64,000 bases of DNA from Calliopum simillimum (GCA_951812925.1 OX638368.1:22631187-22695186); one strand, 5' to 3'; shown: positions 34,600 to 46,515, counted from the first letter of the stretch. Numbers and translations are program-made. The notes: a model not told the origin generated them from the sequence alone.

Positions 34600-35960
34600 A
34601 GATGAGTATGAGAGGCGTCGTGTAGACTTCAGGGGCTTATCAGACTACCTATGATCTAGATGATGGAATCCACCGGTTTCTTGACCATTACAACAACTTT
34701 AAAATTCTAATTTTCATATCCCGAAATTATGGTATTTCATGAAATTCAGCCATATACATATGTATCATAAAGCTGTACCAAATACTTACCTCAACATGCT
34801 GTAATATATGCAAAACAAAAGTCAGTTGCTTACAACCACAATATTTTTTAAAAATCCCACACAATTCAATCCAAATGCAATTGTTGCAACTACCGCTAAA
34901 AGAACTACTCCTCATTAAACTGTGTCTATATTTGAATGCTATATTACTGGGGGGTGCCAGCTCTCGATCGGGGATGGTCAACCTAAAAGTTAGTTTGTTC
35001 TCACGAAGAATCTGCCATATCTGATAATCATTTTCAACAGTGGTCTAACTTGTGTAAAGTATGCTAGATTTCATCACAATGGTTTCTTGAAATGCTGAAA
35101 TCATTCTCGCAAAGTTTATAAGACTGACGATTCAAAGTTAGGATAAGGTCTGTGCAAGCATTATATAGCGGACATTTAAAGAAGAACGTTCAATCGTCAG
35201 ACTAACGTGGAGAGAACTTTCATAGCCCTTTGGGGCAGATTTTTTTTTTGACGCTTTTGGTATGAACAAATTCTAGGGGCCAAAAAGTTTAAATTTAAAT
35301 ACCAAGTCTTATATGCTTGTAGAAGCTTCACGAACTTTGATAGGTCTTTGACAACTAATCCCCCATTATCACACATTTTCAATAGAAATGTTTACGTCAA
35401 GTTCAATTGCGCTCCTGTATCAAATATTATTAAAATTTATCGTTTTTTTTTTTTTTCATTCGGTTAAAGGGAGAGAAAACTTATTTTTCATCATCTTATT
35501 TTTCATGCTGTTGAATAAAAATCACAGTGCACTACTGCAACGCAAAAGAAACGCTGTCAACCCATGACACTTAGTCAAAATGTTGCCACCCCCAAAGTGA
35601 ACTCATCTAAAATGCATAAAATTATAAATGATGAATTTCGCCTTTCATTCCCATACATACAAAAAAACATATATATAATGTATAGATGAGCAGAAACTTG
35701 AGGCGGATGTCGTCTTTAGCGTGTAGTCAAGTCACCAACGTTGCAAATCATCGTTGCCAGATACCAGCAGAACCTACCAACGAATTGTCGTGGTTGTAGA
35801 AAAAGTCTGATTAAATTGGGTTTGAGAGCAAATGAGCAGTGGCGGGCAGAACGGAGGAGGCAAGAATAAATCAAAAATGACAACAAAAAAAAAGTATCAG
35901 GATACTTTGTTTATAAATTATTTAAGTTAAAGTTTCTGGCAGGGTTGCCATGTTTAGTTT
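34600..35960. other. no gene seen
   Basis: Mixed composition with poly-T runs. No domain, splice pattern or element boundary recognised. Confidence 0.5.
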
Positions 35961-35978
35961 AGTTGAGTTGAGCAGAAT

Positions 35979-36957
35979 AGAGTAGAGTAGAAGTAGAAGT
36001 AGAAGTAGAAGTAGAAGTAGAAGTAGAAGTAGAAGTAGAAGTAGAAGTAGAAGTAGAAGTAGAAGTAGAAGTAGAAGTAGAAGTAGAAGTAGAAGTAGAA
36101 GTAGAAGTAGAAGTAGAACTAGAAGTAGAAGTAGAAGTAGAAGTAGAAGTAGAAGTAGAAGTAGAAGTAGAAGTAGAAGTAGAAGTAGAAGTAGAAGTAG
36201 AAGTAGAAGTAGAAGTAGAAGTAGAAGTAGAAGTAGAAGTAGAAGTAGAAGTAGAAGTAGAAGTAGAAGTAGAAGTAGAAGTAGAAGTAGAAGTAGAAGT
36301 AGAAGTAGAAGTAGAAGTAGAAGTAGAAGTAGAAGTAGAAGTAGAAGTAGAAGTAGAAGTAGAAGTAGAAGTAGAAGTAGAAGTAGAAGTAGAAGTAGAA
36401 GTAGAAGTAGAAGTAGAAGTAGAAGTAGAAGTAGAAGTAGAAGTAGAAGTAGAAGTAGAAGTAGAAGTAGAAGTAGAAGTAGAAGTAGAAGTAGAAGTAG
36501 AAGTAGAAGTAGAAGAAGAAGTAGAAGTAGAAGTAGAAGTAGAAGTAGAAGTAGAAGTAGAAGTAGAAGTAGAAGTAGAAGTAGAAGTAGAAGTAGAAGT
36601 AGAAGTAGAAGTAAAAGTAAAAGTAGAAGTAGAAGTAGAAGTAGAAGTAGAAGTAGAAGTAGAAGTAGAAGTAGAAGTAGAAGTAGAAGTAGAAGTAGAA
36701 GTAGAAGTAGAAGTAGAAGTAGAAGTAGAAGTAGAAGTAGAAGTAGAAGAAGAAGTAGAAGTAGAAGTAGAAGTAGAAGTAGATGAAGAAGTCGAAGTAG
36801 AAGTAGAAGTAGAAGTAGAAGTAGAAGTAGAAGTAGAAGTAGAAGTAGAAGTAGAAGTAGAAGTAGAAGTAGAAGTAGAAGTAGAAGTAGAAGTAGAAGT
36901 AGAAGTAGAAGTAGAAGTAGAAGTAGAAGTAGAAGTAGAAGTAGAAGTAGAAGTAGA
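35979..36957 (+). repeat. GAAGTA hexanucleotide satellite, ~980 bp
   Basis: About 160 units of GAAGTA, with rare variants near 36119, 36513, 36612, 36747 and 36782. Array length in an assembly may not be the true length. Confidence 0.97.
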
Positions 36958-36975
36958 AATTGAATTGAATTGAAG

Positions 36976-37507
36976 TGAGTTGAGTTGAGTTGAGTTGAGT
37001 TGAGTTGAGTTGAGTTGAGTTGAGTTGAGTTGAGTTGAGTTGAGTTGAGTTGAGTTGAGTTGAGTTGAGTTGAGTTGAGTTGAGTTGAGTTGAGTTGAGT
37101 TGAGTTGAGTTGAGTTGAGTTGAGTTGAGTTGAGTTGAGTTGAGTTGAGTTGAGTTGAGTTGAGTTGAGTTGAGTTGAGTTGAGTTGAGTTGAGTTGAGT
37201 TGAGTTGAGTTGAGTTGAGTTGAGTTGAGTTGAGTTGAGTTGAGTTGAGTTGAGTTGAGTTGAGTTGAGTTGAGTTGAGTTGAGTTGAGTTGAGTTGAGT
37301 TGAGTTGAGTTGAGTTGAGTTGAGTTGAGTTGAGTTGAGTTGAGTTGAGTTGAGTTGAGTTGAGTTGAGTTGAGTTGAGTTGAGTTGAGTTGAGTTGAGT
37401 TGAGTTGAGTTGAGTTGAGTTGAGTTGAGTTGAGTTGAGTTGAGTTGAGTTGAGTTGAGTTGAGTTGAGTTGAGTTGAGTTGAGTTGAGTTGAGTTGAGT
37501 TGAGTTC
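36976..37507 (+). repeat. GAGTT pentanucleotide satellite, ~530 bp
   Basis: About 106 almost perfect units. It begins and ends with GAATT-type degenerate units (36958-36975 and 37505-37530), and directly adjoins the GAAGTA array. Confidence 0.97.
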
Positions 37508-37510
37508 AGT

Positions 37511-39428
37511 TCAATTCAATTCAATATAGTTGGGTTAAGTTAAACTTAATGAAATTGTTGCGATTTCTTTAGTTGGTAATCATATGACACAGTATAGCGT
37601 TTATGTTACTTTCAATATAAATTGCTTAGCGTCGAGATGATGTCCTTGCTGTTCATAATGTTTAATTAGATGCAAAAAAGTTTTCTTTTTCTTTAACATA
37701 TTTTACTATTTACATATTTGTATGCATATGTATATAATTTACTGATGATTTAATCTACATAGTAAGTGATATTTTTTTAATAATTTGTTGTTGGTTTTTC
37801 TTAATATTTAGAAGCAAAAACTGATGTTGTGTCAAAGCAATTAAATTATGTTCAACGACATAATCGAACATATTCTGTTGATATTTTGTTCAAAACTTAA
37901 ACTCCCTCACACTTTATTTCCTCCAATCGTCCAATCAACCATCTTTATTTGCATAACCCTGAATGTGAACATGAGCGCATGTATGTAGGAGTAAAAAGCA
38001 ATATGGCGACTATGTGTGTGTATGTTTCCCTTAAACTTAAGTAAGTATACACTCATATTGATGACACGTGATTCCATTATAATTGAACCCTTCAATCTTT
38101 AGGATCCTTTGGGGAATTATTTAATAAAATTCTTGTGTTTAATAGCAAAACATTTTTCAACCCCCCCAACGCTCTTTACAAATTCGCATAAGAATGCTTG
38201 TTTCGAATTCCTGTACATCCTTTTTGGTTAAAATTAAAATTGCATGCCTTTTCAAACATTTACGAATTTATACGTATGTGTTATGTACATTTGTCTGCAT
38301 ATCTTTGAAATCAACACATGAAAACTCGACAAGAAGAAGATTTAATTGTAAAGTTTAATTTACTCACACCAACAGCCGTAGCAAGTGTAGACGTTTATTC
38401 AAATATGCGCAGACATATGCACAAGTCTTAGTAAATGGTTATGGTTGCATGTAGTACGTGTACTTAGACATTTTGCAAAGACAGTTAGACAGACACATAA
38501 ACCGAGACATTGAAATTGAAAGTAAAGCTTGGAATTTAATGCCCATGCTCCCTTTGTCTGCTCTGACAGCCTTTCTTAAATATCAGGGCATATCCTTTGT
38601 AGCAAATCTTAACATTTTGTTGCATTTATTAAGACTTTTCATTAAAGTGAAATTGAAGAAAAGAGAACTTTTACTGACAAAATATTTGTCACTTATTTTA
38701 AAAGCAAAAACTGATAAGCGGAAGCTTTATAACTACACATTTTTACTAACGAATGTCCTTTAGGATTTTGTTGTTCCTTCGTTTGTGATAGTGTGCTCCA
38801 AAGGGACCACGATACGCAAGCATATTCTTAGCTTGAGCATTTAATGAGCAGTTTTTCTTCAGTGTGGGATGTGGATTGGTGTCCTTCGCGATGTTCATCT
38901 TCAGCCGATGAACTTCTTGAACCAGAGTGCAACTGTGAAAATTGGAGGAGCATAGTCCTAAAGAGTGCTCTTAATATGGCAAATCGAATTGATTTGGGCT
39001 TAACCAAGCATTGACCAGCAAAATTTACGTAAACGAGCAAAAGTGGAAATGGGGTATAAGGTTTACCTTTCTTTTCTTTTTTACATATTGGAATAATTGG
39101 ACGTTTAATGCCTTGTTCTCACTATCTTTGTTAACCAAACTGATCGATCACAAAAATCCTCACTCAAACTGTCTAGCTTAGTTTTTTCTCTGAAAGTTCA
39201 TTTATTGTTAACCAAATCACATTATTATTCGCACTTTTTTTACACATGTTTTTAATTAATTTGTTATTTTAATTTTTTTGAAAGTAAGTGAAATTACAAA
39301 TTTTATTAGTTTGGTTACATCATACATGTGTCAAAAACAAGCTTTTTCATACAGCATTTTAAATTCAGGGTTGCAAATAGGTAAGTAAATAAAGCACTGC
39401 GATACTGAAAATTTATTTAAATAGTTTA
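37511..39428. other. AT-rich interval, one weak small open frame
   Basis: No element ends recognised. Frames of 62-101 codons (37907-38095 minus, 38458-38763 plus) have no domain. A 56-codon frame at 38844-39014 is listed separately. Confidence 0.5.
38844..39014 (+). CDS. small open frame of unknown status, 56 aa
   Basis: ATG at 38844 and TGA at 39012-39014. The peptide starts MSSFSSVWDVDWCPSRCSSS and continues through ELLEPECNCENWRSIVLKSA. It is acidic and cysteine-containing with a mixed composition unlike the AT-rich low-complexity frames nearby. No signal peptide, no family recognised, and no promoter evidence. It could be an exon of a larger gene or chance. Confidence 0.15.
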   Translation: MSSFSSVWDVDWCPSRCSSSADELLEPECNCENWRSIVLKSALNMANRIDLGLTKH

Positions 39429-39601
39429 ACAGCTCGGCTGAAAAGCTCATATCGTCTCTAAGAGAAGGCGCCACTAGAATTTTTTTCATATAATTTTCAA
39501 TCAAAACCAACCTTCAACGATACGTGTCGAAATTTGATCGCGATCGGACAATTGGTTCGTAAGTTATAGCGAGTAAAGCAAATTTGTTAGTGAAAGAAAA
39601 A

Positions 39602-40558
39602 ATGGATATAAAGGACTTTCGTGTGTTAATGAATCACTGTTGTCTAATGGGAAAAAATAGTGCTGGAACAAAAACTTAGCTTGCTTAGTGTAGTCCGAAC
39701 TCTGTTCTAGCAGAAGCAACCATTCGTAAGTGGTTTGCTAAATTTCGTACTGGCCAAATGAGCATCGAAGATGATGAGCGCAGTTGAGCTCCAAAATAGG
39801 TTGTTCCTTCAGGAAACATCCAAATAATCCACAAAATAATTTTGAATGGTTATAAAGTGAAGTTGATCGAGTTAGATGAGATTCTAAAGCAGTGATATCC
39901 AAACCCAATAATAGCGTATTTTGTCAATGAATAAAAGCTCATTGAAAGCTTTTATATTTTGCATAAGCTGCAAGCAAGTGACGTAGATCTGCACAACTTC
40001 TGACATAGTTAAACGCTTATCTGTGAGTGAATACGTATACGGAAAGCTTTTTAGCTCAAATGCCTGCGGGCATAGGTGTTAGATTTCACTGCTCTCAAGA
40101 TATCAAAGGAACGTGTTGGACATATCGTGCATGAATATTTTGGCATGCGAAAGCTCTGTGCAAAGTGTTGATGGTTCGGATCAGTGTTTGGAGCTGATCA
40201 ACAGCAATAAAACCGAATGCTTGCAACGATAAGTGACAATGGAATAAACTTGACTCCATCACCATACTCCAGAATCCAATCGGCAGTCAGCTAAGTGGAC
40301 TGCACACGACAAGCCCAAACCAAAGAGAGGAAAACCATTACAATCGGCTGTCAATGATTATGGCGGTTATAGTTATGGCTTCTGGTATATTGTTCATCGA
40401 TTATCTTGAATGGGAAAAATGGTCAACAGCGGCTATTATATAGCATTATTGGAGCGTTTGAAGGATAAAATCGAGAAAAATGGCCGCATTTGATGAAAAA
40501 AAAGTGTTGTGACACCAAGACAATGATCCGTGTTACAACTCGATAAAAACAATGGTTG
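39602..40558 (+). pseudogene. irritans mariner transposase, N-terminal part, heavily mutated
   Basis: From ATG 39602: MDIKDFRVLMNHCCLMGKNS is the helix-turn-helix start, then stops, then IRKWFAKFRTGQMSIEDDER. Later pieces in other frames are ILNGYKVKLIELDEIL, KERVGHIVHEYFGMRKLCAK (about 40105-40165), LFIDYLEWEK (about 40390-40420) and HQDNDPCY (about 40517-40540), which carries the second catalytic Asp block. Many stops and frameshifts. Confidence 0.85.
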
Positions 40559-40689
40559 TATCGTATCGATAAAACTTATTATCGATATGAGGTGTCATAA
40601 TTAGTTTTTTCTCTGTTACTTTGAAAAATTAACAAAACGAATCAGTCGTGTTTGAGTGTACGGAAAGAGGATGTCTGAAATAAGACAAT

Positions 40690-41028
40690 GGTCAAACTCA
40701 ATGAATTGAGCTATGAAGTGCTTTTGGTCACCATTTTATAACGTTCATATTGATAGAATCGAAAGAATTCAAAAGAATTTTATTCGATTTGCTCTGAATG
40801 GCCTAAATTGGGTTGATTCCAGAGCTTTTAAGCTATATTTTTTTCAATATGAATCGGAGAAGTGATCGTAATTCTCCGCAATTATTTTATCAAACGGTTA
40901 GCAGAACTAATTATATGTTTTCAGCTCCTTTTAATCGCATGACAACCCTTGTCAATAATTGTGAATTTTATAATGTTAACTTGTCAAAAGTTCAAATCAA
41001 ACTTAGATTGAAAAATAACTGTAGTTAA
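40690..41028 (+). pseudogene. LINE ORF2 C-terminal relic (Jockey/CR1-like)
   Basis: WSPFYNVHIDRIERIQKNFI RFALNGLNW in one frame, then after a frameshift NRRSDRNSPQLFYQTVSRTN ... VNLSKVQIKLRL to a stop at 41028. This is the end of a Jockey/CR1-type reverse transcriptase protein, after the RT domain. Inserted within the split mariner. Confidence 0.6.
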
Positions 41029-41164
41029 CTGTCCTTGTCATCACACGTCATGATTTTTTTTTTTTTTTGTCATATTTTGCTTAATGCATGTTTTTATGTA
41101 AGTGTTTTGTCCGAGCCAAACGGCATGCTGAGTTAAATTTTTTCAAACATCCATCTTTGATTTG

Positions 41165-41951
41165 TACACGGAGGGAAAAAAATGTTCTAAAATCTAGCTC
41201 AAATCGTTCTTAAATTAAATATTCATAATTAAGCCCAAAATAGCATAAAATCATCCCAAAATACGCCCAACTTGTTCGCAGTTCAAACTCAAATTTGGGC
41301 ATAATATAAATTTTGATAATTAAGACCAATTGTACTCAATGCATGCCGTTTTGTACTTGTTTATCAAAAAAAAAAAATAAAAATAAGCCCATTTTTTGCT
41401 TAATACAAGCTCTTTTGTGATTGTTTATCAAAAAATAAATTTTCATTTGCGTTTATTCTGTGTGTTTATGATTCTCAATATGACTATGTCATCTACTGCT
41501 TAAATAATTCCTGCTCGACAGATGAATTGGGTATTTATAATAGAGTAAATACTACTGACATCCCATAATGGGATGTTACGATGTACTTACTAAGGTGCCT
41601 TTGGACATTTTGATACATTGATTTTTGAAAATGAAATGATATTTCTTGCATTTGGCAAAAATGGTCATATTCATATTTTGATATATAAGAAATTATTAAG
41701 AACAAATGGGAATATTTTTTTTTTTTTTTTATAAACAAGTACAAAAGGGCTGAGCTTAAGCACAAATGAGTTTAATAAATTTTTTATGAACAATCTAAAA
41801 TTGAATTGAATTGAGCTCAAATGGACATATTCACTTTTTTGATAAACAATCACATTATTACTTGATATCAAGAAAATTATGGACAAGCTGAAAATCACAC
41901 CCAAAATTGATTGGTTTGGGATTGTTTTCAGCTCAAAATTCTCTCCGTGTA
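41165..41951. mobile_element. MITE-like element with TACACGGAG ends, ~790 bp
   Basis: TACACGGAGGGAAAAA at the left and CTCTCCGTGTA at the right are inverted. The interior has repeated A/T-rich blocks such as TTTATCAAAAAA and AAGCCCA/GGGCTGAGCTTAA in both orientations. No coding frame of note. Confidence 0.55.
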
Positions 41952-42009
41952 TGAATATTTATATGCAAGTGTATGAAAATACTCTTGCACGTTTATATAA
42001 GTACATATA

Positions 42010-42943
42010 CTGCCGTCCTAAGCAAGAATGCCGTAACTCCAATTTTCCAAAAAAAATGAGTTTATGGCGTTTTTTGGGTCATCTCGGTTCTGTCCGTCAA
42101 CCCACAAGAAAAGGTTGCGTTATACCTATATTTTCCCTATAAAATCGACTACGACTTTTGTCGTAACTCCCAGCCGTACACATTTTACTAAACAAGAATA
42201 CCGTATCTCGACATGCTAAGCAAAAACAACGCAACTCCATAAATGTAGTATCGTACATTTTTAAAATCTTTCAAACAAATTTTCTTTATGAAACATCTCG
42301 TGCGCGTAGAAAGTATCGATTATGGCCTCTGGACAAGTCAGTCACTAAAATTTTCTCTAAGATCTATTTTAGAGTATGGTACCACAGAACTGTAGCAGCT
42401 CAGATGAATTAATCTGTGATTCAAGTTGGAAATCACAACTTAAGGAAATTCAACCCCGCATGGTGGACAACGAATCAGATCAAAACCCTCTTTCAAAAAA
42501 AGGAACTATGCGTAAGCGGAAATATTACAAAGACACTGCAGAACAATGGAAAAAAGTTTGGCAGGAAGAAAAAGCCAGTAGACACAAAATTGGTATTGGT
42601 CTTGGTCACCAAAAGAGAAGAGTGTTTCTTGGGATTTACTCTTTCTTTCTAAATTTAATCAAAAGTTGTCTTTACGGCACTTTTGATTTGTATCAGCTTC
42701 GTCAGAAGCAGTGCGATGCAAAACATATTACCGTAACTCCATTTTTGACTGAAATTTACGGAATTGGCTATTTCCACTATTGCCATCATGTAGAGCGTGA
42801 AAAATTATTTAGGAATGAGGAATAAAAAATTATTTTCCTTAAAGCTGAAAGCGTTGAGGAAACGAAACAGCAAGAAACACAAAAACTAATTTTACAGAAA
42901 TAAAAATTTATTCGAGTTACGGCATTCTTTCTTAGGACGGCAG
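42010..42943. mobile_element. inverted-repeat element with iterated CCGTAACTCC word
   Basis: 31-bp inverted ends (29 of 31) starting CTGCCGTCCTAAG and running through GAATGCCGTAACTC. TATA abuts both ends, a possible 4-bp duplication, or TA. The word CCGTAACTCC or a close variant also occurs at 42161-42170, 42200-42210, 42228-42238 and 42729-42739. Contains a 149-codon frame. It is nested in the split mariner. Confidence 0.8.
42376..42825 (+). CDS. hypothetical protein inside the CCGTAACTCC element, 149 aa
   Basis: The frame fills the middle of an inverted-repeat element. It starts MVPQNCSSSDELICDSSW, has a basic stretch KKGTMRKRKYYKDTAEQWKK, an HQKRRVFLG piece, and ends HYCHHVEREKLFRNEE. Cys/His pairs near the end (YFHYCHHV) could bind metal, but no known zinc-finger pattern is complete. 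No DDE/DDD transposase blocks are seen. The iterated word of the element falls inside the frame (HITVTPFL region), which argues that the frame is element-specific. It may be a truncated transposase, a captured host fragment, or chance. Confidence 0.35.
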   Translation: MVPQNCSSSDELICDSSWKSQLKEIQPRMVDNESDQNPLSKKGTMRKRKYYKDTAEQWKKVWQEEKASRHKIGIGLGHQKRRVFLGIYSFFLNLIKSCLYGTFDLYQLRQKQCDAKHITVTPFLTEIYGIGYFHYCHHVEREKLFRNEE

Positions 42944-43151
42944 TATAGGCTAAAAGGGTATGTTGTGAAAGTGTGATAAAGCTATAGGATATGAAACCAA
43001 ATATAACTAATATTAACTTGCATGGTTTTTTATCCTTTATTTCAAAAACTTTTTATAAAAAGCTTTAAATTTGATTTATAGCCTTTTTTTGCTAATTGGC
43101 TAAGAAGGCTATTAGCTGCAGTAGCTAAACTCGGTTATTATTATTATTTCC

Positions 43152-43277
43152 TATCCATCGTATTCCCCAGATTTGGCTCCCAGCAACTACTTCCTGCTTG
43201 CAGATCTCAAGAAAATGTTCGCCGAAGAGAAATTTAGCGTCAATGAAGAAGTAATCGCTGAAATAGAGAGCAATTAA
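43152..43277 (+). pseudogene. irritans mariner transposase, C-terminal part
   Basis: 41 codons: YPSYSPDLAPSNYFLLADLK then KMFAEEKFSVNEEVIAEIES N and stop. It continues the transposase broken at 40558. The third catalytic Asp is changed to Asn (PSN for PSD), and the usual ~35 C-terminal residues are lost. Confidence 0.85.
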
Positions 43278-43334
43278 ATTTTGCCAAAAAAAGTTTTTCC
43301 TTCAAAAAGATACCAACTTTTCAGCCGACCTGTT

Positions 43335-44890
43335 ATGTACTTATTTTCTCATTCAAATGGAATAGCACTTCATATGACAAACTTAGTTGGTTTGCACTGG
43401 ACTGGGCACAAACTAACTAAATCGCCCTAATCCAGCATGTGAGAATAGTTTATTAGGACAAATAACATTTGTAGGGTTTCGAATTTCTAATGTATTATTT
43501 TGATAAATAATTTTCGATTGTAAATATAATACATACTTAATTGATTTATATTTTTTTTTTTTTCAATTTTGTTTTAGTCTTTCTAAACTTTAAAATGAAA
43601 CCTAAGTAAATTGGAAACTTACACTTTATAAAGTAACTACCATTATCAACTTGTTTCTATTGCAAGTAACAAAAAAGGTTACATTTTCTTTCTTTGTATC
43701 GACTAAAACATACACATATAAAAATCCTTTTTGGCTATGCTCCAGCCGAGATAAGAGGTCATACGCCTGTCTCCATGAAAATACATAAACTAAAGTTATT
43801 ATCTTTCAAGTTGTTTTTTATGCTGAAAACACATGTCAATCCCTTTTTTTTGTACTTTTTGACCATGTTGTTGTTGTACCTTGTAGTGTATTTTATTTTC
43901 TTCTTAATGTTGTGCTTCTCAGAAAAGTTTTCTCGAAACCAAAAGCAACAACAACAACAACAACAATAACAATAACAACATTAGCAAGCAAGTAGCCAAG
44001 GCCTTAAGCTTATAATTAATTGCATGTTCGGTCGAGACGAAATAATCCTTTTTTCACTCCAACAACAACAACAACAAAAATAACGCAAAACCCGTCCCCA
44101 GAGTGTGTTGGTGTTAGTTTATATTAAACTATTGTTATTTGTTGTTTTTACTTTTTTAAAAGCAAAAGGGTGAGTTTAAGGATATTGTATAAAACTTTGA
44201 TGGCAACTTTTCCATATACTACATACATATATATATACGAGTATATATGTATAATATGCATACCTACCTCTTTTTAAGTACAATAGTTCCTTTTAGTTTT
44301 CGACTCACTTACTATCCTTGGTATCCTTAATTTTCAAACCCTTTGTAGTTTCAGCCTCATTTATTTGTTAGATTTATATTATCGTTGTTGTTGTTATTGT
44401 TTTCTAGCGTCGTCGTTTTTCTGGGTTATATTTAGTTAGGTTGTTTCTTTAAAAAAAAAAGAAAATACACACACATTTTTGGAAGCATTCGAGCATATGC
44501 ACATTTAAACATATTTTTTTTTTTTTATATATATATCGGAGAAAATAAGATTATATATGTCCATTTTTGAATATATACTTTAAAGTCTTTAGATTTTGTA
44601 ACCATGGTGCACATTCAGAAAATATTGTGATTCAAACTTTTGCCGATGGTATCGATTTAGATTCTTACTTTTCGAGACAACATTCACTAAAGTAAAGATA
44701 TGTATCTCCATTTTAAACAATTTGATACCTATATGAGACGCGTTCTGACAAAACCATACTTCGCTTGTCAAAGTTAAATTTTCAGTAAAAACCAAAAGAT
44801 GACAGTAATTGAACAATTTATGCTTCGGTTTTTTGCACCAAACATTACACGCAAGTCTCAAGATAATCTCTATAGTGGCCCTAGATGATA
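43335..44890. other. no gene seen; CAA microsatellites
   Basis: AT-rich with CAA runs at 43948-43980 and 44060-44080. Frames of 91 and 112 codons without a domain. Confidence 0.5.
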
Positions 44891-45960
44891 TAATATATGA
44901 TAAAAATGCATTTTTCCGTACAATCACAATCTCAAATACAAACTTTTCCGATCATTAAGCTCAGCCAACTCTTCCTTGAGCAACTACAAGTGGGAAAGCT
45001 CAATAATTGGACATTACTCTATACAGATGGGTCAAAAAGTAATACAAGAACAACCTTTGCCTTGGTGAATCAAGACGGTTCAATGATAACAGGTGGCTGG
45101 CTCCACTCATATTGTTCGGTATTTACTGCCGAAGCTTTTGCTATACATGAAGCATTAACATATGCACAACGTAATAAAGGCAAGTTTGTTATTTGTACCG
45201 ACAGTCTTTCCACTATAGAATGTATTCAAAACATCTATAATAGCAGCCAAATTATAAGCAAAATAAGAGTTCTCTGTATTAGGCACTCAAAGAAAGTAAA
45301 ACTTTTATGGGTCCCAGGCCACAGGGGTATATTAGGCAATGAGTCAGCAGATGCAGCGGCCCGCTTCATGGCATCATCTCCTGCTATTACTTTTCAAGTT
45401 ACTGAAGATAAGGATCTACAAAAAATGATAAATAATCATCTATACATAGATAAAATGGCTGAGTGGACCATGTTTAACCACCGATATAGCTCGATTAACA
45501 CCTCCTGCACCAAAGCCAGTTACCCAAATAGTGCTTCAAGAAATTTAACAAGTCTATTTGTCCGACTTAGAATTGGTTACACTAAACTGTCGCATGAGCA
45601 TTTACTTTTAGGTAACAATAAACAGCCTTGTTATCTTTGTGGGAATGCTTTTTCTGTCAATCATCTACTGGACGACTGCCCTCCGTTAGCAAGTACTAGG
45701 AAAAATATATTTGGATCAGTTTTACCATCGAGTTTATTGTCAAACATTAGCACAGTAAATTTAAATATTATAGAGAAATTTGTAAAAGAATGTAACCTAA
45801 TGTACAAATTATAAAAAAAAAAAAAATTTCTTTCAGAAATGTAATTATGTATAAAATTTTCGAGTCGTAGGTCATGGCAGCCAGTACTCTTTAAGTCTAT
45901 TTAGGTTTAATATTTTATATTGTATCTAAATTTTATAAATAAATAAATAAAATAAATATT
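44890..45960 (+). mobile_element. I-type LINE, 5'-truncated 3' end
   Basis: Carries the RNase H and C-terminal zinc-knuckle part of ORF2, a ~130-bp 3' UTR, and ends in TAAATAAATAAATAAAATAAAT (45938-45960), like the TAA-type tail of I elements. The 5' boundary is not defined, and I found no matching flank. Confidence 0.75.
44897..45814 (+). CDS. I-type LINE ORF2 fragment: RNase H and CCHC-like C-terminus
   Basis: 305 codons. RNase H fold with all four catalytic acids visible: D44 (YTDGSK), E79 (TAEAFAIHEAL), D102 (CTDSLS) and D152 (GNESADAAA), plus the usual WVPGHRGILGNE at 139-149. Downstream, LFVRLRIGYTKLSHEHLL and CYLCGNAFSVNHLLDDC form a C-x2-C-x7-H-x4-C motif found at the C-terminus of I/R1/Jockey-group ORF2 proteins. 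In those elements RNase H removes RNA from the RNA-DNA hybrid. Endonuclease and reverse transcriptase are missing upstream, so it is a fragment although the frame is intact. The ATG used is simply the first available. Confidence 0.85.
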   Translation: MIKMHFSVQSQSQIQTFPIIKLSQLFLEQLQVGKLNNWTLLYTDGSKSNTRTTFALVNQDGSMITGGWLHSYCSVFTAEAFAIHEALTYAQRNKGKFVICTDSLSTIECIQNIYNSSQIISKIRVLCIRHSKKVKLLWVPGHRGILGNESADAAARFMASSPAITFQVTEDKDLQKMINNHLYIDKMAEWTMFNHRYSSINTSCTKASYPNSASRNLTSLFVRLRIGYTKLSHEHLLLGNNKQPCYLCGNAFSVNHLLDDCPPLASTRKNIFGSVLPSSLLSNISTVNLNIIEKFVKECNLMYKL

Positions 45961-46383
45961 TTGTTTCACTTTAGTATTCAAAATGCCACGTCAATATTGA
46001 ATAGGTATGTGCTATTTTGATGTGATTCCTACCAAAATTTTGTTTATCATCTAGCTGGATAAAAACTAAATTTTGACCTATGGCAAGTTAAGTATGGTTT
46101 TATAAGACCACGTCACCGTATACATAAATCCAAGCGCTTCCACAGTAAAAACTAAAATAAAAGTGTTAAGCTCATGTTTCTTTCAGTCGTCTTGAAACAT
46201 AAGGGATTCTTTCTTAAAAGGCATAAAATATATTTCAAACAAATAAGTTCTCGATCTGGTTAATTTGCATTCAGGCAAGTAGCTTACTCAAGAAATTTTG
46301 CAATTCGCTTTTACAAATAGAAGGTATCGTTTTGAATTCTTACTTTAGAAGATATCATCCATTGAACTAAAGGTATCTTACAG

Positions 46384-46515
46384 CCATACCTAAATTGGAG
46401 CGTAGGTCATTTAACTTAACCGTCTCTATTTCGGTAAGCTCCATATAAATTGTATGAACAGACAGAGATGGCTAAATACGCCTGACGCTGGAGTAACGCT
46501 CCAATTTAGGTATGG
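46384..46515. mobile_element. MITE, 132 bp, perfect 20-bp inverted ends
   Basis: CCATACCTAAATTGGAGCGT at 46384-46403 and its exact reverse complement at 46496-46515. If the TA inside each end is the duplication, the element is TA-CCTAAATTGG..., consistent with a Tc1/mariner-type MITE. No coding capacity. Confidence 0.85.

Larger units (their letters stand above)
39429..43332 (+). mobile_element. irritans-type mariner split by ~2.6 kb of nested insertions
   Basis: The ends ACAGCTCGGCTGAAAAGCT (39429) and AACTTTTCAGCCGACCTGT (to 43332) are inverted repeats of the irritans/Himar kind, flanked by TA on each side (39427-39428, 43333-43334). A usual irritans element is about 1.3 kb. Here transposase similarity stops at about 40558 and resumes at about 43150. 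The intervening ~2.6 kb holds a LINE relic and two inverted-repeat elements. Confidence 0.85.
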
